A stretch of 64,000 nucleotides of DNA, from NCBI GenBank assembly GCA_907164885.2, contig OU015492.1:190377766-190441765 (forward strand). Direction: 5' to 3'. The position numbers and the translations under genes are program-made. How positions within the stretch are numbered: position 1 is the first letter of the stretch; each line of letters begins with the position of its first letter. Under the pieces are notes generated by a model. The model did no database searches. It was not told where the DNA came from and saw only the letters and a program-made list of their open reading frames with translations. The DNA comes from Dolomedes plantarius (taxonomy: Eukaryota; Arthropoda; Arachnida; Araneae; Dolomedidae). Below, piece after piece: positions 1 to 11,748 of this stretch.

Positions 1-1062
1 AAAAATAAGCCTTATTTTTTTCCAAACTTATTATATTAGTCAACAAACTATACTTACACCCTTTAAATATTCGTAACTCCCTGAGTACTTATTTCGGTTC
101 TTACCTAGTACAATAATGGCATAACAAACGGATGTAGAAATTAGGTTAATTAGGATTTGTTAATTAGGATTCACATGCATTTATGCAGAAGATCAATACG
201 ATAAGAATGATCAATACGACCATGACATCCTGTTTAAGGCTAACTAAAGCATTACGCCACAATATTACACAAAAAAGGTTATTTAGATAGGGGTTAATTA
301 TGATAGATAAGGGATAAAGTATTTTTCAAAAATCTCTTACAATATCAAACGTAAAATATGTAACAAACATTCAATGTAATTAGCAGGTTTCTACGGAGCG
401 TTTTTCAGGCTATATCAAAGATATAATGTCGTAGTAAATATTGAAGATAGAAACCATAAATATGTCTCCTTCTGCAATATATAGTCAGGAAATGCGTTTC
501 AAAAAATATTCTTCGTGAATTGTCATCAGAAGACAGAGTAATGTATCCCATTTCATCCACTTTCTTGCTTTATTCAGTAAAAATAGAATAAAGCATCTAT
601 TTTTCATCCCAAATCCCTTATTTCGTATAAAGTAATGTCAGCGACGTAAAAATGTCGTGAGAAACCCAGTCGTAAAATACCCAGTAAATAATGACATATT
701 CTTTAGATATTTATGTATTTTCAGCAACGTCCTTCTAGCTGTTGTTTTTCGCACATCGGAATTTTTAATTCTTTATGTAGTTCAATTAGATAAGAATGCG
801 TCTTGCACATTAATAATTCATCCAGTTTTGTTTTACTTGTGCTGCAATACTTTCAACGTTTTATTTATATTATGGTTACTAATTGCATGTTTAATAAAAG
901 CAAGTGGACCAACGAAATTGGATATTACTCGTAAATACCATTTTCCAGTATAAATTTATAAATTTCAACACATGATTATTTTTCGTTAGAAATATTCTTA
1001 AAAAACTAACAAAATTTATGACAATTTGATCACGAGTCAACGGTAGACTGTGACTTTTGTAG

Positions 1063-1097
<35 letters not shown>

Positions 1098-1238
1098 TGA
1101 CAAATGCTTGCTTATACATACATACACCTTATGTTTATTCCCTTGGCTGTAAAATATGATTCCCTAACATTGTACTAGTGACTGAAACTTCTACAGCAAA
1201 AAAACCTCATTCTTAATTTTGTAAGTTATTATTTAGTC

Positions 1239-1315
<77 letters not shown>

Positions 1316-4300
1316 AAAGTTACATAAATAAGAATCTAATCTGACATATTTTTATAAAAAAAATAATAGATACCTATATAAATATATATATAGATAAAGA
1401 TATACATATAAAATACCTACGTTTGTAAAAGATTGATTAGAAAAAAATCAAATATTTTATTATAATTGAATCTGACGCAGAATGCATCCGTTAATTGCAT
1501 TGTATTTGCGGGCATTTCCTTTCAAGTGCGCCTTTGTCACACATCCATTCCTGCACTCAGCGGACATCATTATCAAAGTTATATCCCTGTCAATCACGCC
1601 TTCCGTGCAAAGAAATTACCACTAAATCTTTTGTCTTGCGAAGATTATCCCTTCTGCGTGGTAAGCAGAGATGTTTCCATTGTTAGGAAACAAAAAAAAA
1701 AGAACACGACCTTGCCTGTGTCACGAAGAGTGAAATGTTGCATCTCTCACGTGTAAGAGAGTAACAGTGAATCTCCACGATTAAGGATGTTGTCAGTATG
1801 TCCGAAAACTTTAGGAGTGCGTATGAACCATGGGAAGCATTTAAATGACTCAAATAGCGACACGTGTGCACACACACGCATGCCATAATCAGTTTTGTTT
1901 CTATATTTTTTTTCAACACGTGTTTGTTTGTCTACACTAACATATAATCCAGTCTTTACAGATCTGCGGTATTACCCGATATTACCCGATTCTTGTGATA
2001 TAATGCCCATTGGATCGCATGATATAGATTGGATCATATGTTTACCATTGGATCATATGATATTCTTTAGTTAGCTTGGTTCCAAATCAGTTTTCTTTGA
2101 AATCTCATATGAAGTGTTAATTACGTGTTAGCACCTTGCAATGATCATACTTATTATTTAAAGAAAAAAATTATGCTTTGGAGCATTTATTATGCTCTAT
2201 TTCAAGTATATTGAAACTTTTTATATCTTAGATTCACAACATAAAAAGATCCAAAATCTTTTTCTGTCGTTATTTTTACTTTCGTTTTCCAATATTTTAA
2301 ATCTCAAATACCAACGTTATTTACTGGAAAAAGAACACTTAAGAAAAGTATGAAAAATTCAACCTCTTTTTTTGCTTCATTATTTTTAATATGATTTGGG
2401 ATGCGATTGACCATAAGTTTATATAGATACAGAGAAATATGTTGTAAATAGAGATATATAGATAGAGATATAATTCAATCCTTGTAGTTATGAATTGTGG
2501 GTTACACTATAGCTCATATTTTTTTATCAACGCGTTTTTATGAAAGCATTTTTTGAATGCTCAAAATTATCTGCGCCTTTGAAAGGTAATACTTATTATG
2601 CAAGGCAAAAAATGAGAATTGACATTTTACTTCCGGCACAAAGAGTGAAAACATTAAAAACAATTGTCCTGTCTGTATATTATATTCGTTTTTCCTATGT
2701 TTAATCTCTCAGATATAATTAATGGTAATCATTTGAGAAGTCGAAAGACATTAAAATGTTCGAGAATTTCAACATATTTTGATTGTTTCGTTATTTTTAA
2801 TTTCTTTCAAAATATGATTAAAGACTGAATTTCATTAATGTTTAAGACTGAGATAAACTAATGAAATCTTCTTTATTGGGGACATTCGTAAAAAAGAATT
2901 GAACTTTCAAAAAGCTTACTTAATTTTTTTAAATAATAAAAGAGATAATCTTCATTTTTAATTATTTAAACAATAAATAAGTCTACAAATATGAAAGTTT
3001 TTTTTTCACTGGCCACAAATAAAGCTCTTTTCTTATTTTTTATGAAATACCGATTCATATATCCCATATTTTTAAACACTTACTTACCCACATATTTATG
3101 CAGTTTGCTTTGCTGTACTGTATACGTAATCGAAACTTAATCTATTATTTAAACAACATCTCGTTTCATGAGCTGCATTATCTAAAAGAAAAAAATAGAT
3201 AACAAATTGAGATATAAAAAAGTTATTTTTTTAAAAATCAGTTGAATAAATTGTATGCATTGTACTGAAAAAGTGATACAAAACATACTAAATGCACAAT
3301 TTAAGAGAATACGTGTTATCATCATCCGTAGGGAACAATGAAAATGCAAGAAAAACTTAAGAGCAAATAACCACAGGCACACTTACACACATATACTTGC
3401 GTGTATATGGAGGTTATAAACCAGGTATGGGAGGAAAATATAAATCAAATTAAATACATAGTTAAAAATGCTTTAGTCTACATAAAAATTCATTTACTCT
3501 AAGCGAGAGTCGATTAATATCACATTTTAAATTTTGTCAAAGATATAGTACATAGATAAATCAATTTACTCGTTACGAAGCTAATACTGGACGTAATTTT
3601 TTTAGGTATTGTCATCCATTAATTTTAATTATTCATCAATTTTCATCCTCATGCATACATCAAACACACCAAGGACAGGTACCTGGAACCAGTTACTTTT
3701 CCACCTGGCTGTACCCATATCTATGAAGTATTTTACACAACGAAAGTTTTTTACCCATAGAGCAAAAGCACAAAACAATATATATATATATATATAGGAA
3801 AAATATGATTCCGAATCAAGGCACTGAAAGCAGTTTTAAAGTATAATAGGAGAGTAAAGCATTATTGGTTTGACTCTGAAAATTTCCCAGTTTTTGTAAC
3901 TATTTTTTGAAGTTTTCTTTCCAATTTGAACTACAGAATCTAAATACATAGCTTAGAGAAATTCTGAGAGCATTATAAATTAGTTCAGATTATAAACTAG
4001 CTGACAAATTTTCTGTCAAAATATAAAGAAATTCAGGAATCTGTGTGTGTGAATTAACATAACAACACTTTTTATTTTTCTCGCTAACTTTGAGCAAGTT
4101 AAATTTATCAATTTTAGGAAAAAATATGTGGCAAGAAAATTCCGAAGACTTTCAACTGATATGGCATAAAATCACATCATACCAGCCTGTAGTGAATATA
4201 ATATAAATGGAGACATTTTTATGTCCTAAACATTTAAAACAAGAGTTGGAAAAAGTACAATTCTTTGTCACGGAAGGATATTTACGCCGGGTGTTTCCTT

Positions 4301-4985
4301 TCATAAATTATTTTAAACGACAACTACATTTTCACGATTGTATTTTATGAACAAATTGAAATGGAATATATTAAGGGATTTCAGAATAGTTCTAAAGGTG
4401 AGAAAATTTATTTTATGTTTTATGAATAATATTTTATCTTGACTTATGATTTGCTAGAGTCCAAATTTAATTACCGGATGTTTACTTACAAACATTGTTT
4501 ATGATAGTTGTTTTTCTGATGATATAATTCAAGTAATGATCTTAAATTATTCATAGCTTATAGCTTCTTTTTTCTGTACTTAAGTAGGAAGCATATTAAA
4601 TTCTATATGTATTTTTTACCTATGATATACTGCTTTGTAATCATTCCATGATCAAAAATGTTTTAATTAGTGCAATAAGCAGTTTATATTTTAGAAAGAA
4701 TGGCAGTTGGAAAACAGGTCTCCTTCGCATTATCTATCTTTTTTTTAATTGATTTATAAATTTCAATTTTTTTTCAGTTTAAATACGTGCACTAGTCTTT
4801 TGTTTAGAGATTTTATGAAATAGTCGTAACTTTCTTTTCCAGTCATTTCTAACCATCGGAAGGCTTTTTAGTTAAAATTTTGTTTAACTAAAAGTATTAA
4901 ACTGTAACGCTGTTAACCTATTTTACGTAATCAAGAACTTAACGCCAATTTATAAACGCCAATTAATGTTACGGTGTAAACTACA
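1..4985. other. AT-rich non-coding stretch
   Basis: No exon with credible borders or recognisable protein similarity was seen on either strand. The longest frames (for example 1,466–1,756) lack domain features. (TA)n tracts lie at 1,063–1,095 and 1,230–1,311. A short direct repeat of ATTACCCGAT occurs at about 1,971–1,990 and three variants of ATTGGATC(A/G)… near 2,010–2,060. The remainder looks like unconstrained intergenic DNA. Confidence 0.6.
1230..1311. repeat. (TA)n microsatellite
   Basis: About 80 bp of almost pure TA dinucleotide. Frames translating as alternating Ile-Tyr across this and similar tracts are artefacts. Confidence 0.95.
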
Positions 4986-4995
4986 GACCTGTATT

Positions 4996-5557
4996 CTCAT
5001 ACAGATTGGTACAGAGTTCTCTGCCTCCAGACCCCCGACTCCTGTCATCACATTAGTCACGGTAACATTAGACACGGTATTTAGAACCACCCCCATTCCC
5101 GCCCGCAAGATTTCTGTTAGCGCATACAGATTGGTACAGAGTTCTCTGCATCTGCCAGTGATTTATGTCTCTCTGTACTCTCTACTATGCGTGGATCGCC
5201 TCCTCTGGCGGTCCATCAAAGAAAGAGTGGGTGGTCAGCGGGTCAAATGGTGTCGAGCGGGGTTGGGGGACACACCACATCAAAAGAAATCTTGCGGGCG
5301 GAAATGGGGTGGTTCTAAATACCGTGTCTAACGTTACCGTGACTAATGTGATAACAGGAGTCGGGGAGAGAACTCTGTACCAATGTATATGCACCATTAT
5401 GGTGTCTTCCCCGACCCCGTTCGACACCATTTGACCCGCTGACCCCCCACTCTTTCTTTGATGGACCGCCAGAGGAGGCGATCCACGCATAGTAGAGAGT
5501 ACAGAGAGACATAAATCACTGGCAGATGCAGAGAACTCTGTACCAATCTGTATGCGC
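4996..5557. repeat. Interleaved inverted repeats, order A-B-A'-B' (foldback-type element)
   Basis: Block A (about 5,028–5,112) recurs inverted as A' (about 5,287–5,366); block B (about 5,120–5,275) recurs inverted as B' (about 5,402–5,557). A conserved end word, CATACAGATTGGTACAGAG, stands at the start of A, at the start of B, inverted at the end of A' (slightly diverged) and inverted at the end of B'. The island is much richer in G+C than its surroundings. Open frames of 60–121 residues on both strands are by-products of the palindromes and match no family I know. The layout suggests a TIR element that received a second copy of itself, or an inverted duplication of a two-part element. No clear target-site duplication was found. 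Confidence 0.8.
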
Positions 5558-5917
5558 TATTTAGATAGAAGTGCATGCATACAGCAGCATCAAATTACTA
5601 CACTTAAAAGTTTAGATACTTTCACGCTATTAATATATGTTTACTTTCATAGTTACCTCAACAACTTTATGCATTCAAGACTTGGTCTAAAAATGTATTT
5701 GAAAAGAAATGGACAGATCATTTTTTATATCTAGCGGGGGAGATAGAAGATCAATTTTTTACCATCTCTTAACTTCAGAGCGATGTTCTTCGGTAGGAAT
5801 GTAATATCCTGAATCCCGTTGGTTAATATCTATTTATTTGAAGACTTTACTTCAAAAAAATTACTTTACTCAATCTGTCGCGCTTCCTTTAGATATTTAT
5901 CTCAGTTTGATGGTAAA

Positions 5918-6191
5918 TAATTATCCACTTTGGAAGAAAAGCTCTAATGCCTTATAAAAACTCTGTGCTGGGATTTCGATTCCATGCTTTTTTCCCATTA
6001 ATGTCTTTACTTTGGCTGCAGCAATTTTTGTTTTCATTTCTTTGTAAATAGTCTGCTTCCTTTCCACTGATCTGCTTCCATCCGTTTGTTCCTTTTTGAT
6101 AAGGAAATAGTTACTCCCAGACAATATACTTGGATATTTCTTTAACCGTACGGATGTGGTCGAGACAAATGGACCTGCGGATCTACCCTAA
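5918..6191 (-). pseudogene. Unrecognised open frame followed by a polyadenylation-type signal
   Basis: On the minus strand an uninterrupted frame of about 90 codons reads from near 6,191 (after an AG) to the TAA at 5,918–5,920, and is lysine-rich with the segment KIAAAKVKTLMGKKHGIEIP. About 60–80 nt past the stop lies AATAAA within TCAAATAAATAG. Composition is more protein-like than other frames nearby. It could be a terminal exon, a retrocopy fragment or chance. I do not recognise the protein and no start codon or upstream exon is evident. Confidence 0.25.
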
Positions 6192-6209
6192 CATTTTTTT
6201 TCCAATCCT

Positions 6210-7045
6210 TGGTGCTATCAAAATTGATATCTTTCAGTTTCATTTCATTATATTTCATAAAAATTTCTCAACCGTTAGTTTACTTTTTATATATAATGAT
6301 TAATTTTAAGAAGTTTCTCAAGTTTGTCTCTTTTGTCACTGATGTAAATACAAGTCATACCATTAAAAGCATTTATTCATTTACATCTTCATTACACGTA
6401 AATTTTAAGGTGTTCTTAAGCTTTTCTTGTTTTCTATGAATATTATTTTTTTCAATGCAATGAAATGCATATAAAATCTTAAATTTTGTGTTCGAGTACA
6501 TTTAAGTAAATATGTACAATTTTTATTTACTTGAATTTCTTGAACGCTGAAACTTACACGCTAAATTAAGGGGAAATTTAATAACAAAAGTTTACACACG
6601 TGAACTAACGCTAAACAGAAAAGCTCCACAAAGAAATTCCTCAGCCTGTATGTCACTCAGTCGAATTCGAACGTCCCGGTACATCAACCATATCAAACAT
6701 CTTGCTCTTTGAAACAGCCTCGAATTTTTTTCATTTTACAAATTTTCATTCTGGTATGATGTATACCTAAAATATCACAAATAATTATTGCAAATGAGTC
6801 TCTGAAAATTATATTCTTTTCTCTTTCAATTACTGGATATACTTTTTGAGTATTTAAATAACACGAACGTAAGTTATGTAACCCGTTGATTACTTATCAC
6901 TCTCCTCTGTCAACTTCTTCACAACCCTGTGCGACATGAAACAATCTAACCATTAAGAAATTCACCGCATTTGCAGAGGAGATTTAATCTATTCTGAGTG
7001 CAAGACGTTAGCAGTGTGTATTCAGGTTCTCGTGTTCAGTTATAC
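6210..7045. other. AT-rich non-coding stretch
   Basis: No exon, RNA gene or transposon terminus was recognised here. Confidence 0.5.
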
Positions 7046-7047
7046 GG

Positions 7048-7426
7048 TTCTAACTCTATAAATATGTGCAAGGTTTACAAAAGATTCGATTCACAGGAAT
7101 CTAATTTTTAAGTGAATAAATTAAAGAAGCCGCTTGAGATATGCTAATTTCAAGGCACACGCGGTTGGTATAAATACCAAGCAGCTAGATTAAAGAAACG
7201 AAGTGAGAGGAGATGAAAGTAAGTGTTAAGGAAGTGAAAGGAAGTGTTGGGGGAGGAGCTAGGTTGATGCTAACCTACGCGAGAGCTTGTTAGGCCCAAA
7301 GTTTACAAGCAGCATTGCTGGTCGACTTTCTGTAGAGTCTGTGAGTATCTCAAGTTGTATTTTTCATTGCATGTGTAGTAGTTATACCAGAATATATATA
7401 TTTAAAGAATATGCCTTGCATGAATG

Positions 7427-7500
<74 letters not shown>

Positions 7501-7659
7501 TACTAGTAGTACTCATGCTTATGTTGAAAAGCAAAGTAATATGTGTCACTGTGAAATAAATATTTTAATTAAATTAGAACTGTGTTTGAATCTAATTCAT
7601 TAGAGTGCCACTTCAAATTATATACACCCAAGTCAGGGTAGAAGTGTTAATACTCTATA
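7048..7659 (+). mobile_element. LTR-like repeat, copy 1 (probable solo LTR)
   Basis: This stretch aligns along most of its length with 55,191–55,703. Shared landmarks in order are GATTCGATTCACA(A/G)GAATC, a TATA box TATAAATACC (7,169), a donor-like GTGAGTAT, a polyadenylation signal AATAAA (7,555) and the 3' block GTGCCACTTCAAATTATATA followed by CACCCAAGTC. Promoter, poly(A) signal and non-coding body within 0.5–0.6 kb are the layout of a retrotransposon LTR. This copy has grown by a (TA)n tract at 7,428–7,498. No internal retroviral-type coding region is adjacent, hence 'solo'. Exact ends are uncertain because no TG…CA ends or duplication could be fixed. Confidence 0.55.
7428..7498. repeat. 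(TA)n microsatellite inside LTR-like copy 1
   Basis: About 70 bp of TA dinucleotide, absent from the corresponding part of the second LTR-like copy, so it expanded after the copies separated. Confidence 0.9.
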
Positions 7660-8228
7660 TATGCTAAGGCGTAACAGCGTACTTACGAGAAGTTATTCCC
7701 AGAATTTTTGTTCTAAGAATATTCTTTCTAAAATATAAATCGATCCCGCCCGTCCTTAGGCTACCTAATCGCTCTTTAGGCTACCTAATAAAAATTAAGG
7801 GTATAAACTAAGAAGTAACTAAAATTAAAAGTACTTGAAAAGATCTGTCTTCAAAAGCCTACCCTTAGAATCAATCCCTTTACTAGTTAAACTTCCCTAT
7901 CTTGTCAGTAAAATAAATTTCACTACGTTACCGCAACAAACTGAATTCAGATTAAATCTCCAAAACTCCTCAAGTCGTACATAAAATATCGGCGACATGC
8001 AAATTCATTTCTTCCTAAGCGTGAGGCAGTTTCTTAGGCTGGCGACATAAGATGAGGCAATCTGCTATATCCTTCACTTTTTTACTGAATCCATGGTCTT
8101 TTATTATTTTAAGTTTCATTTCTAAGTCTATTACACTTCTATTTTTTCCTTGGCTTTTTTACTATTTCCAGTCATACTAGGAATAAAATTATGTATGTAC
8201 TTAATTCCACAGATAAAAATCGGATGAC
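7660..8228. other. Non-coding stretch
   Basis: Only a short direct repeat, TTAGGCTACCTAAT (about 7,757 and 7,777), stands out. No gene seen. Confidence 0.5.
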
Positions 8229-8242
8229 TACACACACACACG

Positions 8243-8284
<42 letters not shown>
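8229..8284. repeat. (AC)n(TA)n compound microsatellite
   Basis: An AC-rich run passes into a TA run that directly abuts the left end of a Tc1 element; the same TA tract reappears right of that element and right of the next one. Confidence 0.9.
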
Positions 8285-9694
8285 CACACATGGACAAAAA
8301 AATTAGCGCACCAAGAAATAATTGCGGGATCGTAACTAAACTTGCAATGAAGGTACATGTCGGGGAGATATGCAAATGATTAGAAATGCAGCATGATTGC
8401 GCATTACGTATAGCCGGTAGAGGGCGTTGAACATCGTACTCTGTGGAGTATAAAACATGTAACCAAAGCTTGTTTGAGTGTGTGGAATCATTTACAAAGG
8501 AAGAGCTGAGATAGACATGCCATTACGCCGTGTTCGAAGACAATATAAGCAGTTGTCGCAGTTTGAGAGGGGGAGAATCGTCGGGATGATGGAAGCTGGG
8601 TGGTCAGCTAGGCGAGTAGCTCGTCAATTAGGCCACTCTGATTGTGTTGTGAGGAGGTGTTGGGACCAGTGGACCCGATAGATGTCATGTACACGAAGAC
8701 CAGGCTCAGGACGCCCTCGACAGACCAGTCGTCGAGAAGACCGCCACATCGTAAGAAATGCACGCGTACAGCCAACTGCTTCATCGGCCGCCATCCAGGC
8801 ACAGGTAGCATCTTCACTAGGGGCCTCTGTGTCTTCTCGAACCATACGAAGGCGCCTGGCTGAAGGACAGTTGGTATCGCGGCGCCCATTACGTGTGCTG
8901 CCCTTGACGCCCACCCATCGCCGCCTTCGTTTGGAGTTTTGCGGCGCACGAGGAAACTGGACTGCAGCGGAATGGAACCAGGTGATCTTTAGCGACGAAT
9001 CCAGATTCAATCTCGGCAGTGATGACAATCGTGTTCGTGTGTGGAGAGCCCGTGGTGAACGCTTCAATCCTGCCTTTGCTGTACAGCGACACATCGCTCC
9101 CACAGCTGGTGTGATGGTATGGGGTGCCATTGCCTACAATACACGGTCACCCCTAGTATTGTTCCGTGGCACCATGACAGCCCAGCGGTATGTTCATGAA
9201 ATCCTGCAACCACATGTGTTGCCACTCATGTAACGGCTCCCAGGAGCCATTTTTCAACAAGACAATGCTCGGCTTCATACGGCAAGGATGTCACAAGACT
9301 GTCTCCGCACTGTTACTACCCTTCCTTGGCCTGCCCGATCCCCAGATTTGTCTCCAATCGAGCATATCTGGGATCATTTGGGACGGCGAGTTGGGCATCC
9401 CACGAGTTTGAACGAACTAGAGGCAAGGTTACAGCAAATATGGAACGAAATGTCTCAAGACATCATGCAGAACTTGTATGACTCAATGCCCGATCGTATC
9501 GCATCGTGCATTCGCGCTAGAGGGGGTCCAACGGAGTATTAACTCCTCCGTTCTTTTGCCTTTTTCTCTGAAATAAATTATCCTTTTTCTTTGATTTTCT
9601 TATTTACTTATATCGAAGTAGTCATTACGTATGTAAAATTTCGTTTCATTTTGACGATTCCTTCTTGGTGCGCTAATTTTTTTGTCCATGAGTG
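8285..9694 (+). mobile_element. Tc1-family DNA transposon (nearly complete)
   Basis: The 1,410-bp element is bounded by TA dinucleotides and by inverted ends of about 31 bp sharing CATGGACAAAAAAATTAGCG. Left CACACATGG and right (inverted) CACTCATGG match except for one base. It carries one Tc1 transposase frame on the + strand. It stands inside a TA-rich microsatellite and is followed after 16 bp of TA by a second Tc1 element in the opposite orientation. The few differences between the ends and only two coding stops argue for a recent arrival. Confidence 0.93.
8517..9542 (+). pseudogene. Tc1 transposase with two in-frame stop codons
   Basis: A single frame of 342 codons runs from ATG 8,517 to TAA 9,540, the usual Tc1 transposase length. 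The N-terminal paired-like DNA-binding part (RGRIVGMMEAGWSARRVARQ) is followed by the DDE catalytic part: VIFSDESRF (first Asp), IFQQDNARLHTAR (second Asp) and SPDLSPIEHIWD (Glu, about 32 residues after the second Asp by my count). Two nonsense codons break it: TAG at 8,679–8,681 after DQWTR and TAA at 9,231–9,233 after HVLPLM. No frameshift was seen. All three acidic catalytic residues survive, so the copy is dead by two point changes only. The family matches Tcb1-like transposases abundant in spiders, from memory rather than a search. Confidence 0.93.
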
Positions 9695-9710
9695 TATATA
9701 TATATATATA

Positions 9711-11119
9711 CACTGTGACAAAAAAATATATGCACCCAGAAGGAAACGAGCTACTATCATGAAACTTAACATGTGTATAGTGTATGAGGAGATAAGCAAA
9801 TGATTACAAATTCAGAAGAACAGACCGTTTTATTAAGAAGATATGGCATGAAAAAGGTTACAAATTAATAAGTACTAAATCCACCTCTGACAGCTATACA
9901 AGCCGAAACACGGCGTGGCATCGAATCAATGAGGTCACCTATGACCTTCTGCGGAAGATCATACCATAATCTTTGCAACTGGGCAGTTAATTCACCAGTA
10001 TTCTGGGATGGCTGCATTTGCCTTCCAAGCACGTCATAGGCGTATTCTATTGGCGAGAGGTCTAGTGACCTGGCAGGCCATGGAAGTACGTCATATCTTT
10101 GAAGACATTATTGGGAGAGTCGCGCAGTATGTGGAAGAGCGTTGTTTTGCTCATAAATAGCACCTGGGCGTCTTGATAGCATGAGCAGTACAACTGCCGT
10201 TAAAATCTTGTCCTCGTAACTGCGTGCCGTCAAAGTGCATTGAAGGACGACTAGAGGTGATCGTGTGTCCCACCAAATCTCTCCCCACACTGTCACACCT
10301 TGTGTAATCGCCGTATGTCTCTCGACAACAAATGTCAGATCGGACCGGTGGCCTGGCCGTCCCCATTCGCGTATGCGCTGGTCATCAGCATTGAGACAGA
10401 ATCGGGATTCATCGGTGAAGATCACACGTCTCCAGTAGGTCACACTTCAGTTTGTCCGAGGTCGGCAAAAATCCAATCGACATTGCCTATGATGTGGGGT
10501 CAGTGTTAGGCGTCTTAATGGACGTCGGCTTCTTATACCTACGTCCGCCTGTCGTCTCCGAATGGTTTCCCTTGATACCACTGGAGGTCTGGAAGGTGGT
10601 AAATGGCGTCGAACCAATTCTAGCGACGTTGTTGGTGCGGACGTGGCCGCTCTTATCATTGCGCGATCTTCGCGCGCATTTGTGTTCCTGGGACTCCCTG
10701 ACCCTATTCCTTCCGTGATCCATTGTTGCCAACACCGAGCAACTACCATATCGCTCGGTGGCGGTCCGAGGTGGCGGTAGATACGCCTGTTCGACCAACC
10801 TGCTTCTCTGAGGCCTACTATACGCCCCCTCTGAAAGTCCGACAATTGTTCGTACTGTCTCCGGTTATGTCTCACAGACATCTCTAGTCACAATACCGTC
10901 CATCCAAGTCGACAGATTTGTTTGAATAACCATATGGCACGAGCAATCATGCTTTTAAACTCTCCCAGCTGCGCATCTCATTTGCGCATAGCGCGCGTAC
11001 TCTTGTCTCATTGGCGTCGAAATTTTAATCATTTGCATATCTCTTACCAGACTACATTCCTGCCAAGTTTCGTGATAGTAGCTCGATTCCTTCTGCGTGC
11101 ATATATTTTTTGTGACAGA

Positions 11120-11122
<3 letters not shown>
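9711..11122 (-). mobile_element. Second Tc1-family transposon, opposite orientation
   Basis: The 1,412-bp element has inverted ends of the form CACT(C)GTGACA…ATATATGCAC and TA on both sides. The end sequences are unlike those of its neighbour, so this is a different Tc1 family, although its transposase is related. It was inserted 16 bp of TA repeat away from the first element, and a (TA)n tract continues to its right (11,123–11,152). The two transposons thus split one TA-rich microsatellite. Confidence 0.92.
9865..10881 (-). pseudogene. Tc1 transposase (minus strand) with two stops and a lost catalytic Asp
   Basis: A single 339-codon frame reads from ATG at 10,881 to TAA at 9,865–9,867. The N-terminus MSVRHNRRQYEQLSDFQRGR resembles that of the neighbouring element. 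The first catalytic Asp is in VIFTDESRF; the second motif reads IYEQNNALPHTAR, where the expected Asp is Asn; the Glu motif is LDLSPIEYAYD. Stops occur at the TGA at 10,447–10,449 (probably a former Trp, in RPRTN*SVTYW) and at the TAA after HTARLSQ near 10,108. The Asp-to-Asn change alone would abolish catalysis in this family. Confidence 0.9.
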
Positions 11123-11156
<34 letters not shown>

Positions 11157-11164
11157 CTGATGCT

Positions 11165-11280
11165 GAGGCACACAGAGGACGACACGGAAACGACCAAGCC
11201 TTATTCAGTATTTGAACCAAACCCCACTGCACGGCAACTCAGAACGCTAACCACTCATGTAAACGTCAACCACGACATAT
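11165..11280 (-). repeat. tRNA-like (SINE head) fragment
   Basis: Read on the minus strand it contains an A-box-like GAGTGGTTAGCGTTCTGAG and a B-box-like GGTTCAAATAC about 35 nt later. No foldable acceptor stem was found, so it is called a tRNA-derived SINE fragment rather than a tRNA gene. Confidence 0.4.
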
Positions 11281-11740
11281 TTAGCAATGCAAAATAGTTA
11301 GTAATATTTTTATGTGATAGTAATGAGAGGCGACGACTGCGCACTTGTTTTGTTAACTCTCGAATGAAAGTTTATTTGATTTATCGTGTGGATATCGATG
11401 CTATTGCAGCATACATTTTTATAATTGCTTTATAAATTTTTTGTAGTATTGCAGAATATTGCATCATATTTTTTAATAATTATTTAACACATACAGTACG
11501 TACTGTAGATTCGAAGAACAATATTTTAGAGGAAAAAAATAAAATAAAAATAAGTGAAAAAATATTTAAAAATTTCGGCTGTGAGTCGAGGAATGATTGC
11601 ACCATAATTTCTATAGAGTCAAAACCCGAGAAGTATAGTGTTAGTCAAAACACGGGAGTCAAAACCATTTACGACCACGCACCCGTTCACTTTGCACACA
11701 GCCCCTGCAACTCTCGGGAACAAGTTACTCTCTAGCGAGC
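11281..11740. other. Non-coding stretch upstream of the candidate promoter
   Basis: No exon was seen. From about 11,610 the composition becomes less AT-biased, with repeated GTCAAAACCC/ACGGGAGTC words, before the promoter candidate. Confidence 0.45.
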
Positions 11741-11748
11741 CGGCTTAT

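Noticed and set aside
1466..1756. 96-residue frame with slightly higher GC
   Set aside because: No recognisable motif, two overlapping frames of similar quality and no exon borders.
5185..5490. Small proteins of 89–121 residues at 5.0–5.5 kb
   Set aside because: Similar frames occur on both strands because the sequence is palindromic; they share segments by symmetry, not by coding constraint.
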